A stretch of 64,000 bases of DNA from Neisseria sicca (GCF_003044565.1 NZ_POXG01000001.1:62001-126000); one strand, 5' to 3'. Numbered from the stretch's first letter, positions 1-9,763 are shown. Made by a program: numbers and translations. The notes: a model not told the origin generated them from the sequence alone.

Positions 1-2
1 AG

Positions 3-554
3 CTGAACAAAGAATGGGAACGCGAAGGCGTGAAACTGTCTCCATTGGCGTTCATCATCAAAGCCTCCGTTTCCGCGCTGAAAGCCTTCCCTGAATTCAA
101 CGCTTCTTTGGACGGCGACAATCTGGTTCTGAAAAACTACTTCAACATCGGTTTCGCAGCCGATACGCCGAACGGCTTGGTTGTTCCCGTTATCAAAGAC
201 GTGGATCAAAAAGGTCTGAAAGAAATCAGCCAAGAGCTGACCGAATTGTCTAAGAAAGCCCGCGAAGGCAAGCTCAAACCGCAAGAAATGCAAGGCGCCT
301 GCTTTACCATTTCCAGCTTGGGCGGCATCGGCGGTACAGGCTTCACTCCGATTGTGAACGCACCTGAAGTTGCTATTTTGGGTGTGTGCAAATCCCAAAT
401 CAAACCGGTTTGGAACGGTAAAGAGTTCGCTCCGCGCCTGATGTGTCCGTTGAGCCTGTCCTTCGACCACCGCGTCATCGACGGTGCCGCCGGTATGCGC
501 TTTACCGTATTCCTGGCGAACCTGTTGAAAGACTTCCGCCGTATTACCCTGTAA
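3..554 (+). CDS. aceF: Dihydrolipoamide acetyltransferase (pyruvate dehydrogenase E2), C-terminal part
   Basis: This is the C-terminal catalytic domain of the E2 subunit of the pyruvate dehydrogenase complex, which transfers acetyl groups from lipoamide to CoA in the cytoplasm. The frame is open from the left edge, so the lipoyl domains and start lie outside the window. The catalytic motif [10 protein letters not shown] lies near the C-terminus (His and Asp of the acetyltransferase active site), preceded by [17 protein letters not shown], typical of the family. lpdA (E3) follows on the same strand after an uptake-sequence inverted repeat, the usual ace operon order. The 2-oxoglutarate dehydrogenase E2 (SucB) is an alternative, but the neighbouring lipoyl-bearing LpdA favours AceF. 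Confidence 0.93.
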   Translation: MNKEWEREGVKLSPLAFIIKASVSALKAFPEFNASLDGDNLVLKNYFNIGFAADTPNGLVVPVIKDVDQKGLKEISQELTELSKKAREGKLKPQEMQGACFTISSLGGIGGTGFTPIVNAPEVAILGVCKSQIKPVWNGKEFAPRLMCPLSLSFDHRVIDGAAGMRFTVFLANLLKDFRRITL

Positions 555-564
555 TCCGAGCGTA

Positions 565-607
565 TTTCAGACGACCTTCGGCAAACAATCCAACAGGTCG
601 TCTGAAA
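565..607. terminator. DNA-uptake-sequence inverted repeat, probable terminator/attenuator
   Basis: Two 13-base uptake sequences face each other (TTTCAGACGACCT at 565-577 and AGGTCGTCTGAAA at 595-607) and can form a stem. It lies between aceF and lpdA, so it may attenuate rather than end transcription. No long T-tract follows. Confidence 0.6.
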
Positions 608-641
608 ACAGAAGTCCGAATATCATTCAGAAAGATTAGAC

Positions 642-2429
642 ATGAGCTTAGTTGAATTGAAAGTGCCCGACATTGGCGGACACGAAAATGTAGATATTAT
701 CGCGGTTGAAGTGAACGTAGGCGACACTATCGCCGTTGATGATACCCTGATTACCTTGGAAACCGACAAAGCGACGATGGACGTGCCTGCCGAAGTTGCG
801 GGCGTGGTCAAAGAAGTTAAAGTCAAAGTCGGCGACAAAATCTCCGAAGGCGGTTTGATTGTAGTCGTTGAAGCCGAAGGCGCGGCTGCCGCTCCTAAAG
901 CCGAAGCACCTGCTGCTGCCCCTGCGCAAGAAGCCCCCAAAGCTGCTGCTCCTGCACCGCAAGCGGCGCAATTCGGCGGTTCTGCCGATGCTGAGTACGA
1001 CGTGGTCGTATTGGGTGGCGGTCCTGGCGGTTACTCCGCTGCATTTGCCGCAGCTGATGAAGGTCTGAAAGTTGCCATTGTCGAGCGTTACAAAACCTTG
1101 GGCGGCGTTTGCTTGAACGTTGGTTGTATCCCTTCCAAAGCCTTGTTGCACAACGCTGCCGTTATCGACGAAGTGCGCCACTTGGCTGCCAACGGCATCA
1201 AATACCCCGAGCCTGAACTCGATATCGACATGCTGCGCGGCTATAAAGAAGGCGTGGTTTCCCGCCTGACTACCGGTTTGGCAGGCATGGCAAAAGGCCG
1301 TAAAGTGGATGTTATCCAAGGCGATGGTCAATTCTTGGATCCGCATCACTTGGAAGTGTCGTTGACTACCGGCGACGTGTACGAGCAAGCTACGCCTACC
1401 GGCGAGAAAAAAATCGTTGCGTTCAAAAACTGTATCATCGCAGCGGGCAGCCGCGTAACCAAGTTGCCGTTTATCCCTGAAGATCCGCGCATCATCGATT
1501 CCAGCGGCGCTTTGGCTCTGAAAGAAGTACCGGGCAAACTGCTGATTATCGGTGGCGGTATCATCGGCCTCGAAATGGGTACGGTTTACAGCACGCTGGG
1601 TTCACGTCTTGACGTCGTTGAAATGATGGACGGCCTGATGCAAGGTGCAGACCGCGATTTGGTAAAAGTATGGCAAAAACAAAACGAATATCGTTTTGAC
1701 AACATCATGATCAACACCAAAACCGTTGCAGTCGAGCCGAAAGAAGACGGCGTTTACGTTACCTTCGAAGGTGCGAACGCGCCGAAAGAGCCGCAACGCT
1801 ACGATGCCGTATTGGTTGCCGCTGGTCGTGCGCCTAATGGCAAACTCATCAGCGCCGAAAAAGCAGGTGTTGCCGTAACCGACCGCGGCTTCATCGAAGT
1901 CGACAAACAAATGCGTACCAATGTGCCGCACATCTACGCCATCGGCGACATCGTCGGTCAGCCTATGTTGGCACACAAAGCCGTTCACGAAGGTCACGTT
2001 GCCGCTGAAAACTGTGCCGGCCACAAAGCCTACTTCGACGCACGCGTGATTCCGGGCGTTGCTTACACTTCTCCTGAAGTGGCTTGGGTTGGCGAAACCG
2101 AGTTGTCTGCCAAAGCCTCCGGCCGCAAAATCACCAAAGCCAATTTCCCATGGGCTGCTTCCGGCCGTGCGATTGCCAACGGTTGCGACAATGGTTTCAC
2201 TAAGCTGATTTTTGATGCCGAAACCGGCCGCATCATCGGCGGCGGTATCGTTGGTCCGAATGGTGGCGATATGATTGGCGAAGTTTGCTTGGCAATCGAA
2301 ATGGGCTGCGACGCGGCAGATATCGGCAAAACTATCCACCCGCACCCGACCTTGGGCGAATCCATCGGTATGGCCGCCGAAGTGGCGCTGGGTACTTGTA
2401 CCGACCTGCCTGCTCAAAAGAAAAAATAA
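642..2429 (+). CDS. lpdA: Dihydrolipoamide dehydrogenase (E3) with N-terminal lipoyl domain
   Basis: This flavoprotein reoxidises dihydrolipoamide of the pyruvate dehydrogenase complex with NAD+. It has 595 residues, longer than ordinary LpdA, because a biotinyl/lipoyl domain precedes the oxidoreductase. The lipoyl-lysine is K43 in ETDKA. An Ala/Pro-rich linker (about 80-112) follows, then the FAD-binding GGGPGG at 125-130, the redox disulfide C157/C162 in GGVCLNVGC, and the C-terminal HPHPT motif (566-570) with the active-site His. The layout matches the neisserial p64k protein. It probably belongs to the aceF operon. The ATG at 642 lies just after AGATTAGAC with a weak ribosome site, but the lipoyl domain begins exactly there. 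Confidence 0.96.
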   Translation: MSLVELKVPDIGGHENVDIIAVEVNVGDTIAVDDTLITLETDKATMDVPAEVAGVVKEVKVKVGDKISEGGLIVVVEAEGAAAAPKAEAPAAAPAQEAPKAAAPAPQAAQFGGSADAEYDVVVLGGGPGGYSAAFAAADEGLKVAIVERYKTLGGVCLNVGCIPSKALLHNAAVIDEVRHLAANGIKYPEPELDIDMLRGYKEGVVSRLTTGLAGMAKGRKVDVIQGDGQFLDPHHLEVSLTTGDVYEQATPTGEKKIVAFKNCIIAAGSRVTKLPFIPEDPRIIDSSGALALKEVPGKLLIIGGGIIGLEMGTVYSTLGSRLDVVEMMDGLMQGADRDLVKVWQKQNEYRFDNIMINTKTVAVEPKEDGVYVTFEGANAPKEPQRYDAVLVAAGRAPNGKLISAEKAGVAVTDRGFIEVDKQMRTNVPHIYAIGDIVGQPMLAHKAVHEGHVAAENCAGHKAYFDARVIPGVAYTSPEVAWVGETELSAKASGRKITKANFPWAASGRAIANGCDNGFTKLIFDAETGRIIGGGIVGPNGGDMIGEVCLAIEMGCDAADIGKTIHPHPTLGESIGMAAEVALGTCTDLPAQKKK

Positions 2430-2477
2430 GTGTATTCAGTCAGTTGAATTAAACTGCTGACGCTGCATTTATCAGTC

Positions 2478-2509
2478 AAAGGTCGTCTGAATTTTTCAGA
2501 CGACCTTTT
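2478..2509. terminator. Uptake-sequence hairpin terminator after lpdA
   Basis: AAAGGTCGTCTGAA at 2478-2491 pairs with TTCAGACGACCTTTT at 2495-2509 over a very short loop, ending in a T-run. This is the standard neisserial uptake-sequence terminator. Confidence 0.8.
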
Positions 2510-2551
2510 CGTCAAACAGCATATTGTCAGTGATAGTGATTTCATTAACGA

Positions 2552-2708
2552 TATAGTGGATTAACTTTAAACCAGTACGGCGTTGCCTCGCCTTAGCTCA
2601 AAGAGAACGATTCTCTAAGGTGCTGAAGCACCAAGTGAATCGGTTCCGTACTATCTGTACTGTCTGCGGCTTCGTCGCCTTGTCCTGATTTAAAGTTAAT
2701 CCACTATA
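2552..2708. repeat. Correia element (CREE), full-length, about 157 bp
   Basis: The element starts TATAGTGGATTAA and ends TTAATCCACTATA, giving the terminal inverted repeats of the neisserial Correia repeat enclosed element. Internal blocks CAGTACGGCG and GTACTATCTGTACTGTCTG are also typical. The ends abut extra TA bases, consistent with TA target duplication. It sits in the otherwise gene-free 2430-2947 stretch between lpdA and trmB. Elements of this length class carry an internal segment that in published cases binds IHF; I infer that by length only. Confidence 0.92.
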
Positions 2709-2712
2709 TAAT
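2680..2712 (+). promoter_or_regulatory. Candidate Correia-border promoter toward trmB
   Basis: The right end of the Correia element plus the adjoining bases create a perfect TATAAT at 2707-2712. TTGTCC at 2680-2685 could serve as the -35, but the spacing is 21 bases, longer than optimal. Correia borders are known to create promoters this way in Neisseria. The nearest gene downstream is trmB at 2948. Confidence 0.4.
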
Positions 2713-2873
2713 GAATGAACAAGAATGCGTGTCTAAGCTCCAAGTCAGCCATTTAGTCATGCTTTAAAACAGCAAACAAACGAGTTCGGCAGGATTGATA
2801 CTGTCCGTGGCTTGTTTCATGCTTATTCATCGACTATAAAAACAAACCGTTTGACGGTTGACCCCATACATTC

Positions 2874-2916
2874 AGAGGTCGTCTGAAACCATACTGTAGA
2901 TTTTCAGACGACCTTT
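2874..2916. terminator. Uptake-sequence inverted repeat upstream of trmB
   Basis: AGGTCGTCTGAAA near 2875-2887 pairs with TTTCAGACGACCTTT at 2902-2916. It lies 31 bases before the trmB start and would interrupt any transcript coming from the Correia border, so it may be an attenuator. Confidence 0.6.
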
Positions 2917-2947
2917 CCCCAGTTTTATCAGATACAAGAAATGATTT

Positions 2948-3655
2948 ATGAACGAAATAACTCTGGATTCCACCGTTCCTGAAGGGCACAAACGCTCCAT
3001 CCGCAGCTTTGTGTTGCGTCAAGGGCATATGACTGCGGCGCAGCAGCGTGCCATTGATACGATGTGGCCGCAGTTCGGCATCGATTACCAAGATTCCGTG
3101 TTGGACTTGAATCAGCGTTTCGGCAGCGACCGCCCCAAGGTTTTGGAAATCGGTTTTGGTATGGGCGTGGCGACTGTGGAAATCGCCAAGCGCCTGCCTG
3201 ATACCGACTTTTTGGCGATTGATGTGCACGGTCCCGGCGTCGGCAACATCCTGAAATTGATTGAAGAAGAACGCATCGGCAATATCCGCGTGATGCGGCA
3301 CGATGCGGTCGAAGTGGTCGAAAATATGCTTTCAGACGACGTGCTCGACGGCATTCACATTTTCTTTCCCGACCCTTGGCACAAAAAACGCCATAACAAA
3401 CGCCGCTTGGTGCAAACGCCGTTTGTGCAGAAACTGCTGCCCAAGTTGAGAGTCGGCGGCTATATCCATCTGGCGACCGACTGGGAAGAATACGCGCAGC
3501 AGATGCTGGAAGTGTTGAGCGGTTTTGACAATTTGCAAAATACCGCCGCCGATTACGCGCCTACGCCCGACTACCGTCCCGAAACGAAATTTGAAGCCCG
3601 CGGCAAACGCTTGGGGCACGGCGTTTGGGATTTGGTTTTCAAACGCATCAAATAA
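2948..3655 (+). CDS. trmB: tRNA (guanine-N7-)-methyltransferase
   Basis: This S-adenosylmethionine-dependent enzyme methylates G46 of tRNA variable loops. It has 235 residues, normal for TrmB. The SAM-binding motif LEIGFGMG lies at about residues 61-68, and the family hallmark [15 protein letters not shown] at about 139-153. The C-terminal T-K-F-E-x-R-G signature is present as [12 protein letters not shown]. ribE begins 19 bases downstream on the same strand, so the two are probably co-transcribed with the following DUF815 gene. Confidence 0.96.
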   Translation: MNEITLDSTVPEGHKRSIRSFVLRQGHMTAAQQRAIDTMWPQFGIDYQDSVLDLNQRFGSDRPKVLEIGFGMGVATVEIAKRLPDTDFLAIDVHGPGVGNILKLIEEERIGNIRVMRHDAVEVVENMLSDDVLDGIHIFFPDPWHKKRHNKRRLVQTPFVQKLLPKLRVGGYIHLATDWEEYAQQMLEVLSGFDNLQNTAADYAPTPDYRPETKFEARGKRLGHGVWDLVFKRIK

Positions 3656-3674
3656 ACCGATTGGAGAATCTTCC

Positions 3675-4316
3675 ATGTTTACAGGTATCGTCCAAGGTGT
3701 CGGCGAAATCATCGCCATCCGCGAACCGTCCGCCGATTTCCGTACCCATATCGTCAAGCTGCCCGATGGGATGACCGAGCATCTGCAAATCGGCGCATCC
3801 GTCGCCAACAACGGCTGCTGCCTGACCATTACCCAAATCAACGGCGATACGGTCAGCTTTGATTTGATGAAAGAAACCTTGGAAAAGACCAATTTGGGTC
3901 GTCTGAAAACGGGAGATGCGGTTAATCTCGAACGTGCCGCCCGTTTCGGCGATGAAATCGGCGGACACGTCATGAGCGGGCATATCATGACGACTACGCG
4001 AATTACTCGGATAGAGCACAGCGAGTTTAACCGCACGGTATGGTTTGCGCTGCCGCCCGAACTCAAGCCCTATATTTTGAGCAAAGGCTTTGTCGGCTTG
4101 GACGGTTGCAGCCTAACCATAGGCGACGTTACCGAAACGGAATTCAATGTCCATCTGATTCCGGAAACTTTGACGCGCACCTTGTTCGGCAGTCGGAAAG
4201 AGGGCGACGTCATCAATATCGAAATCGACCCGCAAACCCAAGCCGTTGTCGATACCGTGATGCGCGTGATGGCGCAGCAAAATCCTGCCACATCAGGACA
4301 AGAGGGATATATATGA
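3675..4316 (+). CDS. ribE: Riboflavin synthase alpha chain
   Basis: The enzyme dismutates two 6,7-dimethyl-8-ribityllumazine molecules to riboflavin. The 213-residue product has the two tandem lumazine-binding barrels. The N-terminal [10 protein letters not shown] is the family signature and fixes the start at 3675, preceded by TTGGAGAATC as ribosome site. Motifs [10 protein letters not shown] and [10 protein letters not shown] are the paired substrate-binding loops of barrels one and two. Its stop overlaps the ATG of the next gene (ATGA), showing translational coupling. An in-frame extension upstream overlaps trmB and is not expected to be used. Confidence 0.95.
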   Translation: MFTGIVQGVGEIIAIREPSADFRTHIVKLPDGMTEHLQIGASVANNGCCLTITQINGDTVSFDLMKETLEKTNLGRLKTGDAVNLERAARFGDEIGGHVMSGHIMTTTRITRIEHSEFNRTVWFALPPELKPYILSKGFVGLDGCSLTIGDVTETEFNVHLIPETLTRTLFGSRKEGDVINIEIDPQTQAVVDTVMRVMAQQNPATSGQEGYI

Positions 4317-5179
4317 AACTCGCCGCCTTTTTGCAGAAAGCCTATTCCGTTTTGAACCGTCTTGATTTGGTGTTGCCCGAAGAACCCGGTAAAACCGACT
4401 GGAACGCTTTGGCATACCGTTGGCACAGTGTCGGTAAAAAAGGGATTTTGGAAAGCCTGCCGAACCCGCATACATTCCCGCTTGACCGTCTTGCTGCCGT
4501 CGGGGCGCAAACCGAAAAACTGAAACGCAATACTGAACAGTTTTTGGCAGGCCGATCTGCGAATAATGTTTTGATGAGCGGTTCGCGCGGAACGGGTAAA
4601 TCCTCGTTGGTCAAAGCCTTGTTACACGAATATGCCGAACAAGGGCTGCGCTTGATTGAGGTCGATAAGAGCGATTTGGTCAGCCTGCCAGCGCTGCTTT
4701 CCTTGTTGAAAGACCGTCCTGAAAAATTCATCGTATTCTGCGACGATTTATCGTTTGAAACCGGCGATGAAACCTACAAAGCCCTGAAAACCGCATTGGA
4801 CGGCGGTTTGTCGCAAAGATGCAGCAACGTCTTGGTGTACGCAACCTCCAACCGGCGCCACCTGATGCCTGAATATATGGATGAAAACGGCGGGACAACG
4901 GGCATACGCGGCGAAATCCATCAAAAAGAAGCCGTTGAGGAAAAAATTTCCCTGTCCGACCGTTTCGGTTTGTGGTTGAGTTTTTATCCGTTTGATCAAA
5001 ACGACTACCTTCAGGCAGTTCAAAATTGGTTGAATGATTTCGATGTGGATTTTGATGAAACGGCACACAAGGCAGCATTGCAATGGGCGCAAATGCGCGG
5101 CAGCCGCTCGGGGCGCTCAGCTTGGCAGTTTGCGTGTGATTGGGCAGGACGTTTGCCGGAACAACGGATTTTGGATTGA
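4313..5179 (+). CDS. DUF815 family AAA-type ATPase
   Basis: This is a predicted cytoplasmic P-loop ATPase of the DUF815 family; its cellular role is not established. It has 288 residues. Walker A is GSRGTGKS at residues 90-97, and the Walker B region [11 protein letters not shown] is near 138. The block [12 protein letters not shown] and the late [15 protein letters not shown] are typical of this family. The start at 4313 overlaps the ribE stop by four bases; a longer upstream frame lies inside ribE and is a shadow. It is most likely the last gene of a trmB-ribE-DUF815 operon. Confidence 0.9.
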   Translation: MKLAAFLQKAYSVLNRLDLVLPEEPGKTDWNALAYRWHSVGKKGILESLPNPHTFPLDRLAAVGAQTEKLKRNTEQFLAGRSANNVLMSGSRGTGKSSLVKALLHEYAEQGLRLIEVDKSDLVSLPALLSLLKDRPEKFIVFCDDLSFETGDETYKALKTALDGGLSQRCSNVLVYATSNRRHLMPEYMDENGGTTGIRGEIHQKEAVEEKISLSDRFGLWLSFYPFDQNDYLQAVQNWLNDFDVDFDETAHKAALQWAQMRGSRSGRSAWQFACDWAGRLPEQRILD

Positions 5180-5313
5180 GTTTTTTGAAAATATGCCTGC
5201 CGCACTGAAATCTGCGAGAGAGTAAGGGAAGGCAAAGCTTTTTCGGTCAGTTTCCATTTATCTTTCGATGACATCCCTTTAGATTGCCATAGTTCAAAAG
5301 GTCGCCTGAAAAT

Positions 5314-5490
5314 TGAACTGCGCCCCAAATCTTGAACACACATAAAAGCCTATTCAGGTACTCTGTGCAAACTGGGTTCTGTATGCGACAGGATTCAGCT
5401 TTTTCAATTTCAAACTGCAACGCTCCTAGTTGTAGTAGTCCATATATTCGCCGATCTGTTTCATTAAGTCGCCCACCATCAACTCATCTG
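5314..5490 (-). pseudogene. IS3-family transposase remnant with one element end
   Basis: On the minus strand, two adjacent frames encode fragments of the end of an IS3-type OrfB: VGDLMKQIGEYMDYYN in one frame and KKLNPVAYRTQFAQST followed by a stop in another. After that stop comes a probable terminal inverted repeat beginning TGAACTGCGCCCC at 5314. Only the last tens of codons remain and the frame is broken, so it is inactive. The rest of the 5180-5594 stretch holds no gene I can support. Confidence 0.7.
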
Positions 5491-5594
5491 GGGCTTTGGG
5501 GCTGTGAATTGGCGGCTGGGAGCTCACAAAGTGCAGTTCAAGGTTTTCGACGACCTTGGTGTTTGTTGGGTCTCGAACTAATCTACAGCTACTA

Positions 5595-5900
5595 TTAGGC
5601 TATAAAGAAGAATCTAAATATAAATAAGCACGCTATTATATCTAAAAGCAAGCAAATTATAATAAATAATAATAATTTAATGGTTTGGCTTTTTGTTATC
5701 AATGATGCTAAGTATTTTGATAGAAAAACAATACTTAAACTTAATAAGTAATATAATAAAATCTCTACTATTCCTAAGATATAATTGCTGATATTTCCAT
5801 TATAAATATTTAGAATGAGGTTAATAAGTCCTTTCAGTTCTCTGGTTAAGCACAAAATAAACAATAGGTTTAAAAATGATGAGATAAATAATTTCAACAT
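5595..5900 (-). CDS. Small hydrophobic protein, possible orphan immunity protein
   Basis: This 101-residue, very AT-rich gene encodes an almost wholly hydrophobic protein with about three membrane segments (residues 3-30, 40-65 and 73-98). I do not recognise a family. It lies directly downstream, on the same strand, of the Rhs/transposase fusion remnant, the place where immunity genes sit in this locus, so it may be the survivor of a lost toxin/immunity pair. There is no good ribosome site before the ATG at 5900, which lowers confidence that it is expressed. Confidence 0.4.
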   Translation of the reverse strand: MLKLFISSFLNLLFILCLTRELKGLINLILNIYNGNISNYILGIVEILLYYLLSLSIVFLSKYLASLITKSQTIKLLLFIIICLLLDIIACLFIFRFFFIA

Positions 5901-5931
5901 ATTATGTTACTTATAATAAAAAATACGTTGT

Positions 5932-6145
5932 TTACTCAACAGGTTGAGAAAAATAAGTCTGTAAGACCTCAAAAGGCGTATCATCCTTCAAGCTTTTATG
6001 AGGCTTTACCATATTATAAAAATTCACAAAGCGGTACAACTCCTTTTGCCGGTGTTCCGAATCCCTAAATGGAAACTTGCTATGTTACATCTCCTTCAAG
6101 GTGTGGATTATCCGTTCCGCCTTACTGTTGGTCTGTTGTCGGACA
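5932..6145 (-). pseudogene. Integrase-core transposase C-terminal remnant
   Basis: On the minus strand the frame reads QTNSKAERIIHTLKEM, a stop, then HSKFPFRDSEHRQKELYRF and NFYNMVKPHKSLKDDTPFEVL, ending at a TAA at 5932. This is the C-terminal part of an rve/DDE integrase-core transposase (IS481/IS3-like). The in-frame TAA stands where a Trp codon would be expected. The upstream part of the transposase is missing and is joined directly to an Rhs fragment at about 6145, making a chimeric reading frame. Confidence 0.7.
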
Positions 6146-6817
6146 GGACGGTTGCCGTTGAAGTCGTAGTGGTAGCGGACGGTTTCGGTAACGGGCAGGT
6201 ACAGCATGTCGTACTGCGCATCGCGCCAGTCGGTTTCGGGTAAGCCGTTTCGGGCATTTTCTTCCTTGCTCGGCACCTTCCATTGGTGCTGGGCTATGAG
6301 TTGGCCGTTTTCGTTGTAGTCGAAGCAGGTGATGTTATGGCGGTTGGCGGCGCGGACGAGGTTGCCGTCCAAGTCGTATTGGTAAGCGGTTTCCTGAACC
6401 TTGTCGTTATCGCGGGCGAGGGTGTGGATTAAGCGTCCCAATTTATCGCGTTTGAACTCGGTAATCCGCAGCGGGGTTTGGCTGTCGAGGTCGTCTGAAA
6501 GCGGGGCGGCGTCTTTTTTGGGGATGGGCTGTCCGCCCAGCTGCGCCATCAGTTTGGCGGCGAGGGAGGCGTCGTCGCCGAATTCGTGCTGCTCGACCAG
6601 CTCATTGCCGGCGTTGTAGCGGTAGCCGGTGAGCTTATGGTCGAAACCGCTTTCGGCAATCAGGCGGTCGAGGACGTCGTAGGCAAAGCGGTAGCGCGCA
6701 TCGTTTTCATTGGTAAGGCCGACCAGGCGGCGGGTTTTGTCGTAGTGGTAACCAAAGGTATGACCCAGCGCATTGGTGCGTCGGATCGGCAAACCGTCTT
6801 GGCTGTATTCGTAGGAG
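6146..6817 (-). pseudogene. Rhs core fragment
   Basis: This piece of an Rhs/YD-repeat core, about 220 residues, is closely similar to the segment of the large Rhs gene at about 11440-12110. It has no start or toxin tip: the upstream end stops abruptly at 6817 and the downstream end runs into a transposase remnant. YD-type motifs such as YRFAYDVLDRLIAESG and YHYDFNGNR are visible. It is probably a leftover donor cassette. Confidence 0.8.
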
Positions 6818-6823
6818 CTTTTG

Positions 6824-6975
6824 GCTCAGATTGTTAAAGAATAAATAGTTCAGACGACCTCGAAAAAGGATCGAGGTCGTTTGAAAAGCAGAAACAGCAT
6901 GATTACCGCACCCACGCTACGGCGGAATTTGAGGTTTCATGCGGGCTACGGCTTGTTGTTGGGTCTCGACCCAAC
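6824..6975 (-). repeat. Rhs cassette boundary repeat, copy 1
   Basis: Read on the minus strand this has the order: CAAGCCGTAGCCCGCA, a variable stretch, GTGCGGTAATCATGCTG, an uptake-sequence inverted repeat (CGACCTCGA...TCGAGGTCGT), then ATTCTTTAACAATCTGA. The same order of blocks occurs at 41779-41925 and 45297-45440 on the plus strand, always at the edge of an Rhs toxin/immunity cassette. The surrounding 6818-7156 stretch also contains a 55-base Rhs scrap (about 6982-7040) and no intact gene. Confidence 0.7.
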
Positions 6976-7156
6976 CTACGCTTGCTTTCCATTGGTGCTG
7001 GGCGATGAGCTGGCCGTTTTCGTTGTAGTTGAAGCAGGTAAGGGGGATATAGGTAAAGGCCGTCTGGAGGTTATTTCAGACGACCTTGATGTTTGATTAG
7101 GTCTCGACCCAAACTACGGCTACTCGGAGTTTTCTTACATTTTATATATTTTTAGA

Positions 7157-7462
7157 TCATAATGTTTTCATATTGAAAGATATTACTTGTGATACCAAAT
7201 CATTAGTATCAAAAAATATAATTATTCTATAGTTCTCATAATCTCCGTTAGTATCTGGCAACCAACATACGAAGATATGTGAATTCTGATAATTTGAAGC
7301 ATAATAATCAGGATCAAAAAAATATTTAATTTCAATCCATTCACCACTAGGAAATTCAAATAATTTTTTTAAGTAATTACTCTTTTTTTCTAAAACAAAA
7401 TCATCTAACAACATATCTAATTCAATTACTGATTTAAGCTCTTCATCTGAGAAAAGTTTCAT
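7157..7462 (-). CDS. Putative immunity protein of the orphan Rhs cassette
   Basis: This 101-residue acidic, AT-rich gene starts 9 bases after the stop of the Rhs toxin fragment at 7472-9227. A strong ribosome site (AAGGAG, 7 bases before the ATG at 7462) precedes it. There is no signal peptide or membrane segment, so it would act in the cytoplasm. I do not recognise the family. Position, size and composition are those of a cognate immunity gene; that role is inferred from context only. Confidence 0.6.
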   Translation of the reverse strand: MKLFSDEELKSVIELDMLLDDFVLEKKSNYLKKLFEFPSGEWIEIKYFFDPDYYASNYQNSHIFVCWLPDTNGDYENYRIIIFFDTNDLVSQVISFNMKTL

Positions 7463-7471
7463 GATATCTCC

Positions 7472-9227
7472 TTATTGAACAAATGATTTAATATGAGAAA
7501 TCTCTTCTAAAGTTGCCCGTCTAATTTTACCTGCGCGTAATCTTTGTTGATGAGCTGCTTTGGGTCTATTATTAATCGTAGTTACCACTTCTCCATCAGG
7601 TTCGATAATATGCTCTCGGCTTCCTTTGCACCTAATTACATATCGACCATCGCTTGGCTGAACAAAAATATCTGCATCTCTTGCATTTATTAAATCATTC
7701 GTTACATTTCCAACATTCCTACCTTGTAACTGTCTTTCAATAGCATGCTTCCCTTTTCGAAGGCTTACACCTAGGGGGTCAATCCAAATATGGTTATTAG
7801 GTGCGAACTGATAAAAATTCTCTCCACTCCACAACCCAATCGGATCCTGATTCACAAACCGCCCGGCATCAGGCTCATAATACCTGAAGAAGTTGTAATG
7901 CAGCCCCGTCTCACGGTCGGCGTACTGGTTCTGCAATCGGAACGGCTGGTGCGTCGTTCCCGTTACGTTCGTCTCGTTTTTCAGACGACCCCAGCCGGTG
8001 TAGTTGCCGAACCACAGCAAATTGCCATCCTTATCGGTCATCTCCCTAGGGATGCCGATTTGATCGCAGTGGAAGTAGTGGGTCTGTTGGCGGCTTTCGC
8101 CGTCTTCGGTTGTCCAGTTTCGGACTTGCGCCAAAGGCTCGTAGGAATCCGGGTCGGTGTAGATATAGGTATATCTACCGTCCGAGTGGATTTCTTGCAG
8201 CAGATGGCTGCCGTCCCAAACGAAACGGGTTTGGTTTTCGAGGTCGTTCCCGCTTAAATCATGAGGGAATGACGTTTCTGAAACTTCTTCGTTTTTCAGA
8301 CGACCTTTGCCTATCCTTCTGCCCAAGGCATCGTAGGTGTACGCCCAAGTTTCTTTCGTGCCGTCTTTTTTGAAGATTTCGGCTTTAACCAGTTGGTCGT
8401 GCAGGTCGTAGAAATAGTTCTGCACTTCGCCATCGGCCAATTCGCGGTGGATGAGGTTGCCGAGGTCGTCGTAATAACAGGTCGTGCCGTTGTAGGTTTT
8501 CAGGCGGTTGTCGGTGACGGCATTGAGGTCGTCTGAAAGCGGCGCGGCCGTTTTGCCCTCTCCCCGACCCTCTCCCACGGGAGAGGGGGTAGGGTATGGT
8601 TTGACCTTTTCCGTCGGGATGTCGAGGATATTGTGCGCGGGGTCGAAGGCGAACAGTTCGCTGCCCGCTTGGATAATCCTGCCCAGTTTGTCGTACTCGA
8701 AATGCGTCGTCCCCGTCCGCTGGTCGGTGCTGTGGGTCAGGTTGCCGGTGCGGTCGTAGCCGTAGCTGCGTTTGACGGCGGTTTGGCCATAACCTGCCGC
8801 GACTTTGGTTTTGCCTTTGTCGCCCTCAGTCAAGTCGTTGAGGGTGGCGATTTGTCTTTTCAGACGACCTAGGGGATCGAGTTCGTAACGGCTGGCGAGC
8901 TTACCCTGTGTGCGGTAGATTTCACGGTGCAGCTGATCGCGTTCGATGTCGGTGATGACTTCGTCGTCGAGGCTGATTTGGTGCAGGTGGCCGCTGCCGT
9001 AATACAGATAGTTGATTTGTCTGCCGTCGGGCAGGACGGTGGCGGTACGGTTGCCGTTGAAGTCGTAGTGGTAGCGGACGGTTTCGGTAACGGGCAGGTA
9101 CAGCATATCATACTGCGCATCGCGCCAGTCGGTTTCGGGTAAGCCGTTTTGGGCGTTTTCTTCTTTGGACGGCACTTTCCATTGGTGCTGGGCGATGAGT
9201 TGGCCGTTTCCGTTGTGGTTGAAGCAG
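7472..9227 (-). pseudogene. Orphan Rhs C-terminal cassette with a BECR-like toxin tip
   Basis: This is the C-terminal third of an Rhs protein without its N-terminal delivery domain. Rhs homology begins abruptly near 9227; the open frame could start at a GTG at 9175 (567 residues). YD repeats run to the core end RFVNQDPIGL...WIDPLG. The last 97 residues are unrelated to the other tips: KGKHAIERQLQGRN, then YVIRCKGSREHIIEPDGEVV. A His/Arg helix followed by strands and a DGxVVT turn resembles DUF4258/BECR-fold RNases; this assignment is weak. Without an N-terminus it probably serves as a silent cassette that recombines onto the intact Rhs gene at 9764-14050. Confidence 0.75.
8556..8589. repeat. 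REP-like palindrome inside Rhs coding sequence
   Basis: CCCTCTCCCC is followed by the palindrome CCCTCTCCCACGGGAGAGGG. The same element occurs at 10962-10995, 39685-39716 and 43937-43968, always at the equivalent Rhs position, where it is translated as PSPVGEGRGEGK. Confidence 0.75.
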
Positions 9228-9247
9228 GTAAGGGTAAGCGTATAGGG

Positions 9248-9280
9248 AAAGGTCGTCTGAAGGTTATTTCAGACGACCTT
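9248..9280. terminator. Uptake-sequence hairpin at cassette edge
   Basis: AAAGGTCGTCTGAA at 9248-9261 pairs with TTCAGACGACCTT at 9268-9280. It lies between the truncated end of the orphan Rhs cassette and the immunity gene at 9302, so it can end the T6SS/Rhs transcript and mark a recombination edge. Confidence 0.65.
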
Positions 9281-9301
9281 GCGATAGCTACTATGACTAC
9301 T

Positions 9302-9751
9302 TCATTCAAGTCCATAATCAGGAATAGATAATTGAAATGGAGACAATATTAAAGACTCTCCGCTTTTAATATTTTTTACATGAAACAGTACAAGACCCAT
9401 TGTCCAGCGTTTATCAGTTTGAATATCTAAATCACACTGTTCCTGTTCATTAATTGAAAAATAAATTCCCTGTTTATTTTCAAACTGAATTAATCCATTT
9501 ACTAGAATACCAACAATAGCAAAAGGTGGTATCCACATTGCTTGTATAGCGTAGGAGTCAGTATCAGATAATTCAAAATGAAAATTATCTAATATTCTAA
9601 TATTTTTTATTCTTTCAATAATAAATTTTTCATACTCTATATAATTTTCTATTATATCATAAGGGTTTCTCATAAAATCAAGACAATCAATAAACTCATA
9701 TGAATAAGCAAAAAAATTTCTAATATCTTGTGGTTTATAAGGTAAATTCAT
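9302..9751 (-). CDS. Putative immunity protein for the NTase-type Rhs effector
   Basis: This 149-residue, AT-rich gene begins 12 bases after the stop of the large Rhs gene, on the same strand, and is the last gene of the T6SS transcript before an uptake-sequence hairpin. It has no signal peptide or membrane segments, as expected for an inhibitor of a cytoplasm-acting toxin. I recognise no family. The immunity role is inferred from position. The ribosome site before the ATG at 9751 is only moderate (GGAAG). Confidence 0.65.
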   Translation of the reverse strand: MNLPYKPQDIRNFFAYSYEFIDCLDFMRNPYDIIENYIEYEKFIIERIKNIRILDNFHFELSDTDSYAIQAMWIPPFAIVGILVNGLIQFENKQGIYFSINEQEQCDLDIQTDKRWTMGLVLFHVKNIKSGESLILSPFQLSIPDYGLE

Positions 9752-9763
9752 TATATTTCTTCC

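Noticed and set aside
5332..5598. 88-codon plus-strand frame
   Set aside because: It overlaps the minus-strand IS3 remnant and has no ribosome site; composition is non-coding.
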